Source of the DNA: Timema cristinae
Taxonomy: Eukaryota > Arthropoda > Insecta > Phasmatodea > Timematidae
Length of the DNA stretch: 64,000 nucleotides
Reading direction: 5' to 3'
NCBI GenBank assembly: GCA_039000515.1
Contig: JBCFYV010011164.1
Coordinates: forward strand, 44,571,159 to 44,635,158
The notes under the pieces were generated by a model. It made no database searches, was not told where the DNA came from, and saw only the letters and a program-made list of their open reading frames with translations. Positions within the stretch are counted from its first letter, which is position 1; every line of letters starts with the position of its first letter. Below are positions 47,510 through 58,649 of this stretch, one piece after another. The position numbers and the translations under genes are program-made.

Positions 47510-48196
47510 TTATTTTTTAGCACCATGTCTTATTTCCTGTTTTGGTTATTCGTATATGTACTAGCTACGTTACTGTCTTAAGGTTGAGATTTTGGATGAA
47601 ATGTAACCGCATATGAGTAGAGGGGGAGTGGAGATCCATTCAGTTAGAATCACCCTACCGGTATTCGAACTTTCATATTCCCGTTATTAGTGGTCCAGCA
47701 TTGTGAAAGTGACACCTTAAACCACTGTTTATCAAGTTTTGGTGATGGAGGACCACCAAATGGAGGCTATGTGAACTGGGAGATCAAAGGGGCCCTCGGA
47801 GTAGTGTGGGAGGTTGGTAATTGTTATGCAGATTAAAAAAAATATTTAAGCAACTATGTTGAGAATAAATATTATATAATTCATTGAACAAGTAAGAAAT
47901 TAGTTTTTTTAACATTCTACGCTCCATAGTTTTTTTTAATAAATAATTGTTTAAAATTGTTGACTAAAGGTTGGTACGGACCTCCTTTTCTATTTGACTT
48001 CAGTCTATAGAGAAAATAAACACAATCCAATAGGGATATTTAAAATGTAGTCTCTTCCATTTCAAATGCTTGTATTTTATGTGATCAATATTATTTAGTC
48101 ATTGTTATTGCTTAACTTTCGGATCCTGCGGACCATCAATGACGCGAGGACCACACTTTGATAAACACTCCCCTTAGACCATTCAACCACAGAGGT
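47510..48196 (-). repeat. SINE-B-related copy split by a hAT-like MITE
   Basis: 47,510-47,722 (TTTTTTAGCACCATGTCTTA through GTGACACCTTAAAC) continues at 48,180-48,196 (CATTCAACCACAGAGGTGGG). Confidence 0.82.
47723..48171. mobile_element. hAT-like MITE, 449 bp, nested in SINE-B
   Basis: Ends CACTGTTTATCAAG and, inverted, GGAGTGTTTATCAAAG; inner GGAGGACCACC pairs with GGTCCTCGCG-like sequence. Flanks CCTTAAAC (47,715-47,722) and CCTTAGAC (48,172-48,179) form an 8-bp duplication with one change. No coding frame. Confidence 0.85.
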
Positions 48197-48360
48197 GGGT
48201 TTCAAATGTTTTTTTTTATAAAAGCTCAGTCCTATCTTCTCTCTATGCCCGTGTACCTACATGTGTGGTTTATTAACTACTTAATCCAAGGGGCAGGCAA
48301 GAAGATATGAAAGAAAGGTGACGCTTTTTTGCAATAATTGTACACGAATAGCAAAACTTT

Positions 48361-48556
48361 CCCACCTCGGTGACGTAGTTGGCTAACGCGCTAGTCTCGT
48401 GTTGCGCTAGACTGCCGAGAGCGGGGATATCGAGGTTCGAATCTCGGCCGGGTGAACTGGGGTGATTTTCCCTAAATTATTTTCCACTTCCCTTCCACGC
48501 AAATGTGGGCTCACTAATCTAAATTCCACCTTCCCAAATACTAATCCATCAGCGTA
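48361..48556 (+). repeat. SINE-B copy, 3' truncated
   Basis: CCCACCTCGGTGACGTAGTT to TACTAATCCATCAGCGTAA; the common tail is missing and sequence passes into a tRNA-foldback centre. Confidence 0.88.
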
Positions 48557-48665
48557 AAGTGCTCAGGGTCATTCTCCCCTCATATCGTAATGCAAAGTAT
48601 GTGATGGGAGTGTGTAAACAGTCAGTTACACATGAGCAATCAATTAAAATCACGAGCTATCAAAC
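48557..48665. repeat. Fragment of the tRNA-like foldback element centre
   Basis: GTGCTCAGGGTCATTCTCCC and TGGGAGTGTGTAAACAGTCA match the centres at 21,075-21,160 and 34,930-35,020. Confidence 0.7.
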
Positions 48666-48829
48666 AACGCACCCACCTTCGACTCGGTAGGCATTTATGC
48701 TGCCAATAGTACAATGACAACAATATCATGATGGATTAAATAGCTTAAATATTATAGTTGTTAAGTTTGGTTAGAGCCACAGCTATATACCTTAATACTT
48801 AAATTTAAAAATGACATCTAGATACTAGA

Positions 48830-49106
48830 GCACTGTAGCACATACCTAGCTCTACAAAGGAGACTACTGTAGCACACACCTAGCTATACAGGGAGGACTA
48901 CTGTAGCAAACACCTAGATATACAGAGGAAACTACTGTAGCGCACACCTAGCTATACAGGGAGGACTACTGTAGCAGACACCTATTTATACAGAGGAAAC
49001 TACTGTAGCGCACACCTAGCTATACAGGGAGGACTACTGTAGCAAACACCTAGATATACAGAGGAAACTACTGTAGCGCATACCTAGCTATACAGATAAG
49101 ACTATT
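48830..49106 (+). repeat. 34-bp minisatellite units (out of frame)
   Basis: Units such as TGTAGCACACACCTAGCTAT + ACAGGGAGGACTAC, each 34 bp, so every unit shifts the frame. TAG stops recur. Confidence 0.9.
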
Positions 49107-49550
49107 GTAACTACAACTAGCTATACAGAGGGGACTACTGTAACTACAACTAGCTCTACAGATGATACTACTGTAACCACAGCTATCTCTATGGAGGAAA
49201 CTACTGTAACCACAGCTAGTTATACAGTGGGGGCTACTGTAACTACAACTAGCTCTACAGATGATACTACTGTAACCACAGCTATCTCTACGGAGGAGAC
49301 TACTGTAACCACAGCTAGCTATACGGAGGAGACTACTGTAACTATAACTAGCTCTACAGATGATACTACTGTAACCACAGCTATCTCTACGGAGGAGACT
49401 ACTGTAACCACAGCTATCTCTACGGAGGAGACTACTGTAACTATAACTAGTTCGACAGAGAAGACTAGTGTAGCAAAACTATCTCTACAGAGGGTTCATC
49501 TCAACTATATTTGTAGGTCTAATTTTCTTAGTGAAGAACGTGTTATATAA
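49077..49550 (+). repeat. 33-bp minisatellite with an open Thr/Ser-rich frame
   Basis: From about 49,107 the unit shortens to 33 bp (TGTAACTACAACTAGCTCTA + CAGATGATACTAC) and the frame stays open for about 155 codons, encoding 11-residue repeats of the type TTVTTxSSTDD / TTVTTAISTEE. An ATG lies at 49,191. It resembles a mucin-like repeat, but there is no signal peptide, splice context or flanking domain, so a gene is not claimed. Confidence 0.85.
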
Positions 49551-50260
49551 TATTAATCTAGTATAAATTCGTTTCAAAGTTATATGTCTGAGAGTATCTC
49601 GTGAGTTACACTGCTACGTACAAAATGTTGTCCGCCCTCATAGGCGAGTGTCAATGGAGGCTGACTACAGGTCCAGATGGCCTTGATTGTGTTCAGGTGA
49701 GGCTCAAAATTATGTATTATATGTTCTTCATACTACCTTACTATTATAATTATTACTGTTCTGGATTTGTCTGTTTATTCTCCTATAGGCTAAGTTATTT
49801 TATAAGTCAAAGCTTTGTGTTACGAAAGTGAACTCCATATAACCCAAATTAAAGTGATAGTCTAAAGTCAAAGTAGATATTTTAATTCAATAAAGTGCCA
49901 ATGGCTTTTAAACATTGTCTGTGATTATAGTTGCGCATATAATTGAACTTCTTTTTACAAAACATGTTTCACTTTCTTTATTTTAATTCTAATTTTTATT
50001 TAATTTAATTTTATAAATAAATTTAATACAACTATCACAAAATTATCTAAATTATGGTAGAATTGCTAGATTTCACCGAATAATTACTAATTACTAAATG
50101 TAATAATTTCTAAAGATGTAATTCTACAACGTTTAAATAAATAATCCAACCGCATTGTGTGTCGGTTAATCAAAAGTTCAGCGGGTCAGCTTTAGACCAT
50201 TTAACCACCAAACGGGTAATCGATCCATTTTAATCGAATGTAATGTGTATGAGATCCTAA
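49551..50260. other. No gene seen
   Basis: AT-rich; nothing recognised. Confidence 0.4.
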
Positions 50261-50927
50261 AGTGGGATCCACGGGATGCTAGAAAAGAAGAGTGTTTTTT
50301 GCCCGTTTTTATAACAAAATATTTTTTTTAGCCAAAATAAATAAAATATTAGGCCTACTTCAATAGAAAAATATAGAGTTTAATTTTATTCACATTGTGA
50401 CCTCAACAGTTGTGAATAATAATAATAATAATAATAATATAGCACCACGTCTTACTACCCGTTCGGGTTATACGCTTTAAGTGCTAATTACGCTAATGGA
50501 ATAGAAATTGGGGGAGGTTGAATTATAGGAAGTGAACCCGCATTTGCGTGGAGGGAGAGTGGAAAACCATTTAGAACCCCCCCTCCAGTTCACCCGACCG
50601 AGATTTGAACCTCGGTCTCCCCGTCCTCAGCAGTCGGGCTCAACACGTCTAGCGCGTTAGCCAACTACGCCACCAAGGCGGGTCTCATCAGTTGTTGAAT
50701 ATTTGTCATGAGCTTAGTGGCATTAGATGAAACACTTTTTAAATGAAGAGGAAAAGTTGACGTTTAATTTCAGGACATCCTTGACAAATATTAAATAATT
50801 GTTATTACCAAGTGAATGGAATTAAACTCTAATGCAGCAATGTTTTATTTATTTTGGTTAAAAAAAAAGTTTTGCTATAAATACTGCAAAAATACATACC
50901 TTTTCTCTCGGTACCTACATCCCCGCT
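50261..50927. mobile_element. TTAA-type foldback MITE, copy 4, split by SINE-B
   Basis: Arms 50,261-50,415 (GTGGGATCCACGGGATGCTA) and 50,692-50,927 (GGTACCTACATCCCCGC) are inverted relatives of the family at 18,833. Right flank TTAA (50,928-50,931), left flank CTAA. Confidence 0.8.
50417..50688 (-). repeat. SINE-B copy inside the MITE
   Basis: (AAT)n, ATAGCACCACGTCTTACTAC to CCAACTACGCCACCAAGGCG; close to consensus. Confidence 0.93.
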
Positions 50928-50931
50928 TTAA

Positions 50932-51205
50932 TCTTTCAAACCGTAATCACTGCTTAAGGTTAATCTATAATCAATAGTACCAACTTGTCGGACCAGTAAG
51001 CGTAGCTGTATGTTGAAATTGTCTAAAGGAGATGAACATTGTCCATCTCTCGCGTCCATGTAAGTGAAGTTGTCTTGTGTTCAGCCAATCAGAAACAAAT
51101 ATAGGGGCACTAATGTATTCAACTAAAGCAATCATCTTTTTGGTCAACAATAACAGTTGCGTGAAAATAGAAAATATACAATAAAAGGTATTTCATTTTA
51201 AATTA
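50932..51205. other. No gene seen
   Basis: Nothing recognised. Confidence 0.35.
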
Positions 51206-51209
51206 TTTA

Positions 51210-52001
51210 GGGCCGGTCTTATGACTCCTGGATAAATATTAATCTGGTCGATAAATTGTCATATCTGATTGATAAGTTAAAAGTGCGTCTTATGACTGCC
51301 AGATAGCTTTTATCCAGCAGATAAAATGTATTTATCCATCACATTTTTATCGGGAGGTTTAATTACCTGATAGCTTTTATATGAAAGTTAAAATGGTCGT
51401 CGCCATAGTGACACGTTGTTTTTATTGAGGTTTCGCCTATCAGAATTATTTTTAGGTTAAAATCTTGGTTCACGTGTTTAGTAGGCACAGACCCAGGTTC
51501 TAGCTATATATAAATTTAGAACATTTAATTCACACTTTTATAAAAATCACAAGCCATTTGTAGAGTTATAGTTATATAAGAACACATTATATAAATGTGA
51601 GTACAATAAATGAAATTTTGTAAATGTTGTACCCAACTATTACCCACATTTTGGCTGACACCGAAATTAGTACTTGCAAGAAAACCTAACTTCTCCGCCC
51701 ACGTGAAGCCATCTGTTTACTCGCACTCGTTCTGCCGCCATTATTTTAAAATGTTGAGCGTTGTAGTCACTCGCTAGGTTGAAGAGGTAGCAGCAGGGCT
51801 TATACGCATGCGCGCACCGGTAAAAACAGTACCAACCTTGCGTTTTCTGCATAGAAATATATTTATCCTACAAATAGCTATCCGGCAGATACATTCAATT
51901 CATAATAAGCGTGAAATATTAAAGTGTCTGATAACCTTTATCTGGTCGCTAATTTTAACCTCCCGATAGCAATATTCATCCTTTAGTCATAAGACCAGCC
52001 A
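51210..52001. mobile_element. PIF/Harbinger-like non-autonomous element, 792 bp
   Basis: Ends GGGCCGGTCTTATGACT and, inverted, TGGCTGGTCTTATGACT, flanked by TTA (51,207-51,209 and 52,002-52,004). Internal subterminal repeats of TTATGACTGCCAGATAGC and TATCGGGAGGTTTAATT/TTTTAACCTCCCGATA. No transposase frame. Confidence 0.82.
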
Positions 52002-52004
52002 TTA

Positions 52005-53285
52005 ATAAGAGTAGTAGTTATTATCGTTTTATATATTAATTTAATTCGTATTTGTAAGCTTTAATATACTTTTAATAATGGAGTAATATTAGTTGACATT
52101 CCATTGTAGACATTCCTTATTTAATCTGAAAACAAACACAACACGTCTCGCGTGTGAGCTTCACGAGTGCGTGTCCGCCAAGCGGGTGTAACTGATTGTT
52201 GACGAGCCAATACTGATAATAAATAATCAGGGCCTAGGCTTTGACTACCTAAAAATGATAGAAATATATATATAAAATTATTTAAAAGTGATTAAAACTT
52301 ACTTTAAATAAAAAATAAAGATTTTTTTTAAACAAAACCTCTTGATGATTGCACACGACTAAATCAAACAATCAGTTTACAAATGGAAGCTAAAAAAATA
52401 TATATGCAATTAAAAACCTCAAATAAACTCTTGCATTTTAATAAATATACAATTGATTTACAAATATCTAATTCAGAAGTAATAGATATCCCTTCCCAAC
52501 TCTACCATATCCATCTTAGTTATCGTCTCAGTAGGAATGTGTATTTTACAAATTTACAAGAAAAGAGGGTACAAAGTTAATTGCATACATTATTTTATCG
52601 AACCAATAACAGTGTTTTAAAAATAGTATTGATTTATAAAATATCGATAATATTTAAAGATATACTTATTCTACATGAATGCCTAGAATGTATTCAAAAA
52701 CGCCTAAAAATGAGAGAAAATAGCTATAAATTATCCAAAATGGAAGAAATTTAAGAAAATATTACCTAAAACTCTAAAATGACAAAAAAATTACAAATTA
52801 TCAAATATAAAAAAAAATGTTTCCACCACCAGTGGATCTTGAACATATACATGTACTGTACGTATGAGCATTGTCTGTAATTTATATTAAACACAAATAT
52901 TTCATTAGAATTAAAGTTGAGTCAAATTTATTATTTTACATATTCGAATCTCAAATCCGAATCCAATACTGAAAAAAATTATGACCCCAATAGGAAACAT
53001 AGATATAATATAATATAATATAATATAATATAATATAATATAATATAATATAATAATATAAAATACAAATATTAACTAAATGCTATCATTATTTCTTATA
53101 ATCGATTCATTATAACAATCGTACATTGTTATGTGTTAGATTACTAGTCTGGGGCCTGGTTGTTAAGTTTATAGTATAACACTGTTATACACAATTTTTG
53201 TTTCCTGATGTATGATACACGATCTGGATGTGTTTTTTTATTACTAATAATGTATTTAAAAATAAAATGTTGCTATCACCCACAG
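52005..53285. other. No gene seen
   Basis: Very AT-rich; frame at 52,383-52,580 is not recognised. Contains the TAATA microsatellite at 53,006. Confidence 0.4.
53006..53055. repeat. Pentanucleotide microsatellite (ATAAT)n
   Basis: About ten perfect ATAAT units. Confidence 0.93.
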
Positions 53286-53289
53286 ATTT

Positions 53290-53800
53290 TAAAATAAATA
53301 GTATGGAACTCCGCACGGACTGTCTCGCTCTATTGCTTAAAAATGGAAATATTTACTCAAAATTCGTAATATATGTGAAACGAAATAATATACATTAGCA
53401 AACCCGAGCAAAAATTGCGCTATACTTAAGTAAAACATTTTTTGACTCACGGTTTTAAATTTTATAATTCTATTTTCAAAGAATTAAAGTCCTCATTTGT
53501 ATTTTTGGACCAATAAAAATATTAATATTGGGTCCACAAGGGTTAACACTTTATATTAAAATTCAAACTTCCTGTTAAAATTGTTGACATTTTATTAGGG
53601 TTGCATATCTTAAGGTAATCGAATTGCTACTAGATTCCTCATTTATAAATTTTTATCAATATAAAAGGTAAATATTGCATATTGAGTCTAAAATGAGAGA
53701 GATAATTGCTGTACAAACATTTACCCTAAGAGGTTAAAGGGAAAAAAAATCAACTTTTGGGAGAATTACTTACTTTATGGTATTAGAGAATTATTGCGTT
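53290..53800 (+). repeat. Dispersed repeat 'P', copy 2
   Basis: Parallel to 13,590-14,110 throughout, without the long T run. It lies immediately before the transposase pseudogene, so it may be that element's non-coding flank. Confidence 0.78.
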
Positions 53801-53839
53801 AGAACAATACAAATGAGTGTAAACCTTTCATTGATTCAT

Positions 53840-54720
53840 GAAAGAATAGTTTAAAAGCAGTTCTTCTTCACAATGGTAGCACACATCCCTTCATACCAAT
53901 TGCTTATGCAATGCACACGAAGGAAACTTATGAAAACATGAAAAACCTACTTGACAAAATAAACTACAACAAGCTCTGTTGGAACATATGTCGTGACTTA
54001 AAAGTTATAGCAATCTTGTTAAGCATGCAATTAGGGTACACCAAATATTGCTGCTTTATTTGTGAATGGGATAGCCGATCCAAGGACACTACTTAGGGAA
54101 ACATTGAAATAAACAACAAAAACTGTCCCTAGGGTAACATAATGTTGTACACGGACCTTTAGTTGATGCCGCAAAAGTAATCTTACCAACACTTCATTTA
54201 AAACTTGGTTTAATTAAAACTTTGTCAAAAACATGAAGAAGGATGATTCTGTTTTTTTTTAATATCTGCAGGAGAAATTCCCCCGCTTAAACGAGGCAAA
54301 GCCAAAAGAAAATATTTTTTTGGTCCACAGATAAGGAAACTTACCACGGATAAAATAAAATTATTCTACTCTGAATGAAATGTTTAACTAGCAGCTTGGA
54401 CAGCATTCAAAGTTGTAGCTAGAAATTTTTTGGGAAACAGTAAAACGGACAACTACCAGGAAGTTGTGGGAAAACTGCTTCAGTCATATAAAACAATGGG
54501 ATGCAACATTTCACTTAAGATTCACTTTTTACACTCGCATTCGGATTTTTTCCCGCAACATCTTGGTGAGGTTAGTGACGGACATGAAAAGCGTTTTCAC
54601 CAAGACATTTCTGTTATGGAAGAACGGTATCAAGGAAAGTGAGTGTTAACATGCCGGCAGATTACTGCTGGAGTATTATCAGGAATATGCCTGAAACTAT
54701 TTACGAACGTAAGTCATTGG
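53840..54720 (+). pseudogene. Decayed transposase-like gene of an arthropod-wide uncharacterised family
   Basis: Pieces in shifting frames match a protein type common in arthropod genomes: IPIAYAMHTKETYENMKNLL, DLKVIAILLSMQLGYTKYCC, FICEWDSRSKD (53,880-54,095), then NVVHGPLVDAAKV-like (54,140-54,170), GPQIRKLTTD (about 54,330), AAWTAFKVVARNFLGNSKTD (about 54,395-54,445), ISLKIHFLHSHSDFFPQHLG and RFHQDISVMEERYQGK (54,505-54,640). At least two stops and several frameshifts break it. The 5' part is missing or unrecognisable. Family function unproven; its repeat nature suggests a transposase. Confidence 0.8.
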
Positions 54721-55040
54721 CTAAATTAAAAAAGAATAGCTCCATAATTATTATAAAGCAATAGTTGTTTCAAATGTGAAAATATATAAGTTTTTTGAAT
54801 TACGTATTTATTTTTAATCATGGGTAAGAGAAATATTCTGAAGAAATATCGATAGACAACATAAAAAACAATTAAAAATGACGTTTCACACGGAAACGGA
54901 ATTCTTTAGTCCTCGAAACTCGAATATCCTTAAGGAATCGAGGGATTTGAGATATTAGAGGGTTCGAGGGTCCCATCCTTAATTAAAATTAAGATCTTGC
55001 AGTAATATTGAATCATGATTCAAGCTCGGGAATTAATTAA
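54721..55040. other. No gene seen
   Basis: AT-rich. Nothing recognised. Confidence 0.35.
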
Positions 55041-55044
55041 GCGC

Positions 55045-55668
55045 ATTCTAGCTTCTCTCGTAAGGAGTGTAATATCTCCCAAGAAGTTCTAGCCTCTCTC
55101 GTAAGGAATGTAATATCTCCCAAGCAGTTTTGGCTTCTCTCGTGAGGAGTGTAATATCTCCCAAGCAGTTTTAGCTTGTCTCGTGAGGAGTGTAATATCT
55201 TCCAACTATTTTTAGATTTTCTCGTACGGAGTGTAATATCTCCCAAGAAGTTCTAGCCTCTCTCGTAAGGAATGTAATATCTCCCAAGCAGTTTTAGCTT
55301 CTCTCGTACGGAGTGTAATATCTCCCAAGCAGTTTTAGCTTCTCTCGTGAGGAGTGTAATATCTCCCAAGAAGTTCTAGCCTCTCTCGTAAGGAATGTAA
55401 TATCTCCCAAGCAGTTTTAGCTTCTCTCGTGAGGAGTGTAATATCTCCCAAGAAGTTCTAGCCTCTCTCGTAAGGAATGTAATATCTCCCAAGCAGTTTT
55501 AGCTTCTCTCGTAAGGAATGTAATATCTCCCAAGAAGTTCTAGCCTCTCTCGTGGGAAGTGTCATATTTTCCACGTAGTTATAGCTTCTCTTGTGAGGAG
55601 TGTAATATCTCCCAAACCATTGTATCTTCTCTTGTGAGGAGTGTAACATCTCTCAAACAGTTTTAGCA
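55045..55668. repeat. Minisatellite, 41-bp unit, about 15 copies, partly dimeric
   Basis: Units alternate between AAGAAGTTCTAGCCTCTCTC-type and AAGCAGTTTTAGCTTCTCTC-type, both followed by GTGAGGAGTGTAATATCTCC-like sequence, giving an 82-bp dimer over 55,240-55,550. Confidence 0.93.
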
Positions 55669-56000
55669 CTCATCTTATGTGGATGATAATATATGGGCCG
55701 TGACTTAAGTTGCTGTGATCCTAAAATCAGACCAAAACAGAGCGCCGGCAACAATGAGATGACGGTTTGTGTGTCGAAAGTGAATTGAACAAACCGCCCT
55801 GGGCCATCAAGCTATTCAGGACAATAACAACCTGGAGGTGCACGCGAGAACGGACTAAATCGCACTTTATCCAACAAATGAAGGGTTTCCCAAGGTTTCT
55901 GTTACCAGACCGTTTCATCTAGTGGAAAGATGTGCAAAACTACTTACAGGAGGGCAAAAATAATAATTATAAAATGGCGGACCAAAGTGTTTAATTAATT
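55669..56000. other. No gene seen
   Basis: Short frame at 55,727-55,918 (minus) is not recognised. Confidence 0.35.
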
Positions 56001-56129
56001 ATTTTATCTTCAAAATGAATTAAAAAAATGTATAAACATGCAAAATAGACTGGCATGAATAGGTTTAAATAAATTAAAATTGTCTGTCAGCCATAAATAC
56101 CTTAGTGGCTTAGTATGTTTTTAAAATAT

Positions 56130-56490
56130 TTCAGAAGATTTGCATATTGGGCTGTGAGATAAGTAAAACTGTTAATGAGCTTCCAGCATTGTTTTACAAT
56201 CTGTGAGGAGGTGATTCTCAAGAGAGAAGATTCTTTTCCTAAGCTTCAACTACTTCATGGTTGAAAACACTTGTTCGCATCAATATCAGGATGCAAACAT
56301 TGCCATATGTTTTTGGGCATGATTTATCAAGATAGGAAATTATGCTTTTGGCATGGTTTTTATAAAAATACAGCTTTGCTGTGTTTAATAAAGCCTGCTT
56401 CACAGCACAACACATTTTAATTATTTATCCCACGGGCTACATTGAACTCACCGGTGGACCGTACATAACCCGTGGGCCGTAGTTTGCCCC
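56130..56490 (-). pseudogene. hAT transposase C-terminal remnant and terminal sequence
   Basis: Minus strand at 56,170-56,300 gives AMFASGY-CEQVFSTMK-LKLR then ENHLLTDCKTMLEAH with stops, like the C-terminal dimerisation part of hAT transposases. 56,430-56,490 (minus GAGGGGCAAACTACGGCCCA) resembles a hAT end. Confidence 0.68.
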
Positions 56491-56530
56491 TCTCTGCTCG
56501 ATTGGGAAGACATTTTCTTAAATACTCGTC

Positions 56531-57166
56531 TGGTATCGATGGGGTGGAAAGGTATGTGAGAAAATGTCGGGAGTCTTTACATTTTTCATAGCAAACTTGT
56601 TTTTTCGGCCAACAAAAATACAAATATTGCTTCAGTAGAAAGATAAATTTTAATTTTCTTCGCATGGTGATATCAACAGTTCTTAAATATCTGTCATGAG
56701 AACGAGAAACATTTTAAATGAAGAGAGAAAACTTTATTATTATTATTATTATATTATTATTTATTATTATTATTAGCACCGCGTCTTACTACCCATTCGG
56801 GTTATACGCACTTACGCTAATGTGTAATGGTAGGGTGATTGTGAGATGAAATGAAGGACCTACAGTTTAACATGGAATCCGAACCACGGTGGAGGCCTGG
56901 CATTCCCCACATTCACAAGATATCTTGTCAGAGGTGAAGGAAGGGTTTGGTAATCGGATAAATCTGTGCCGGGACCGAGAAAGCTATCAACAAATTCCAG
57001 GACACCCTGGACAGATATTCAACAATTACTGTTGATATAACCATCTGAAGAAAATTAAACTCTATGTTTTTACTGGACCAATATTTGCTTAATTTTACCG
57101 AAAACTTAATTTGCTACAAAAACCTAATAAATTCTGCCCATAGCGCGTGACACCTACACTACTATC
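56531..57166. mobile_element. TTAA-type foldback MITE, copy 5, split by SINE-A
   Basis: 56,531-56,733 and 56,986-57,166 are inverted arms of the family at 18,833 (TGATATCAACAGTTCTTAAA; AATTACTGTTGATATAACCA). Right flank TTAA at 57,167-57,170; left border approximate. Confidence 0.78.
56734..56976 (-). repeat. SINE-A copy, head truncated, inside the MITE
   Basis: Tail TTATTATT and body intact, ends at CTGTGCCGGGACC. GAGAAAACT (56,725-56,733) and GAGAAAGCT (56,977-56,985) form the target duplication. Confidence 0.92.
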
Positions 57167-57170
57167 TTAA

Positions 57171-57810
57171 GGGTGTACAAATGTCTCTTGTATTGTTTTT
57201 AACTTTTAAATTTTTGTTGGAAAACGATTTTATCTCTATAGATTAGCATACGTTTTTGTTCTAAAGTCAATATTTTTTAGGAACTTCCTTGTCATTTCCA
57301 TAAAAACACAATAACCTTATTTATTGAGGTTATTCTAATAAATATTTAGAACTTCAATAAATTTATAAGTAAATTCTACATAACAATGAAAATATTACAC
57401 AAGATCCCCAGCAATATTTATTTTAGAACTAAAATTGAAGAGAAAATAAATGACTGAATGCCAATTAAAAAACACAATATTTTTAAACATGATTCAAAAC
57501 GCACTTGTAATAATCCAACCTTGATGAACTTCAACTCTATAAGACTAAATATTGTTATTTGAGCCATATCTTAATATCAGTATAGTATTAGTATAAAACA
57601 ATAAAATTCCAAAATGAAATTGAGAAATCGTCTCATATATTAAAGCAAGAGGATATTCCCGGGACCAAATATTTTCTGTGTAAACTAGATTTTCAGTATT
57701 TTCTTCAAATCAAAACAAAAGTTTTATTTGTATTTTATAGATTTCAATTAAAATTTGATATATATTTAAACTCATTATGCGTAGCCAAGTTATTTTAAAG
57801 ATAAACTATC
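57171..57810. other. No gene seen
   Basis: AT-rich; nothing recognised. Confidence 0.4.
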
Positions 57811-57811
57811 G

Positions 57812-58350
57812 ACCTTGGTGATCTCGGGGTAAAGTGCTCGCTTATGTTTATGGGTTCAGGCCCAGGGGGGTAGATGGATTTTTCTTGAGCGATAAAAATC
57901 CGTAGCACAACTTCCTTCGGACCCGCCTCTGTGGCGTAGTTGGCTAACGCGCTTGTCGTGTTGAGCTCGACTGCTGAGGACGGGGAGATCGAGGTTCGAA
58001 TCTCGGTCGGGTGAACTGGGGGTAGTTTTTCCTAAATGGTTTTCCACTCTCCCTCCACGCAAATGCGGGTTCACTTCCTTTAATACAACCTTCCCAATTC
58101 CTAATCCATTAGTGTAATTAGTATTTAAGCGTATAACTCGAACGGGTAGTAAGACGCGGTGCCAAATAAAAAAAAACTTCCTTCGGAGTGGAAATAAAGC
58201 CGTCAGTACCATGTCGATTGTGGCATGTAAAAGAACCCTGAAATGTAGGTGAAAATACCTTTCCCAGCAAAATTGTCGGGCCTTTTCGCTCTAGCTCATA
58301 GAATTCTAGTGTGCTGATTTGATCAGTCAGTTCATAAAGTGCACGATAAA
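57812..58350 (+). repeat. SINE-C copy split by SINE-B
   Basis: Head CCTTGGTGATCTCGGGGTAA and GGGTTCAGGCCCAGG, AAAAATCCGTAGCACAACTT; after the insertion AAATAAAGCCGTCAGTACCA, CCTTTCCCAGCAAAATTGTC and AAGTGCACGATAAATAC. Confidence 0.88.
57922..58174 (+). repeat. SINE-B copy nested in SINE-C, 13-bp target duplication
   Basis: Full-length near-consensus. AACTTCCTTCGGA at 57,909-57,921 repeats at 58,175-58,187. Confidence 0.95.
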
Positions 58351-58404
58351 TACGTTAAATACATTAATAAAAAATAAATTTAAGCTAAATAGCTCACATT
58401 AGTG

Positions 58405-58640
58405 GGAATGCGGACTAAACGTCAAGCTCATCTAGTTCAGTTTGACAGTGGCAAGAAGATCGTGGCTGGAATTCCAGCAAGTCATGTTAAGGCCATTTTT
58501 TTCGTATATGGCTTACCCCTCTCCCTTTATTAAAATTCGGGTACATTTCATCTAAATTATACCTTCGTCATTCTTACCTCACTCACGTAATTAAACTTGC
58601 TATAATCCGTACGGGTAGTAAGACGCAGTGAATAAAACAA
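58405..58640 (+). repeat. Old SINE-B-related copy
   Basis: GACTAAACGTCAAGCTCATC head as at 34,130, GGGTACATTTCATCTAAATT and CGGGTAGTAAGACGCAGTGA. Confidence 0.75.
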
Positions 58641-58649
58641 TAAAGTTTA

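Noticed and set aside
57856..58212. Open frame giving [24 protein letters not shown] peptides, also at 29,461, 31,579, 14,716 and 17,512
   Set aside because: These are translations of SINE-B body and head sequence. They repeat with every SINE copy and start or end in flanking DNA.
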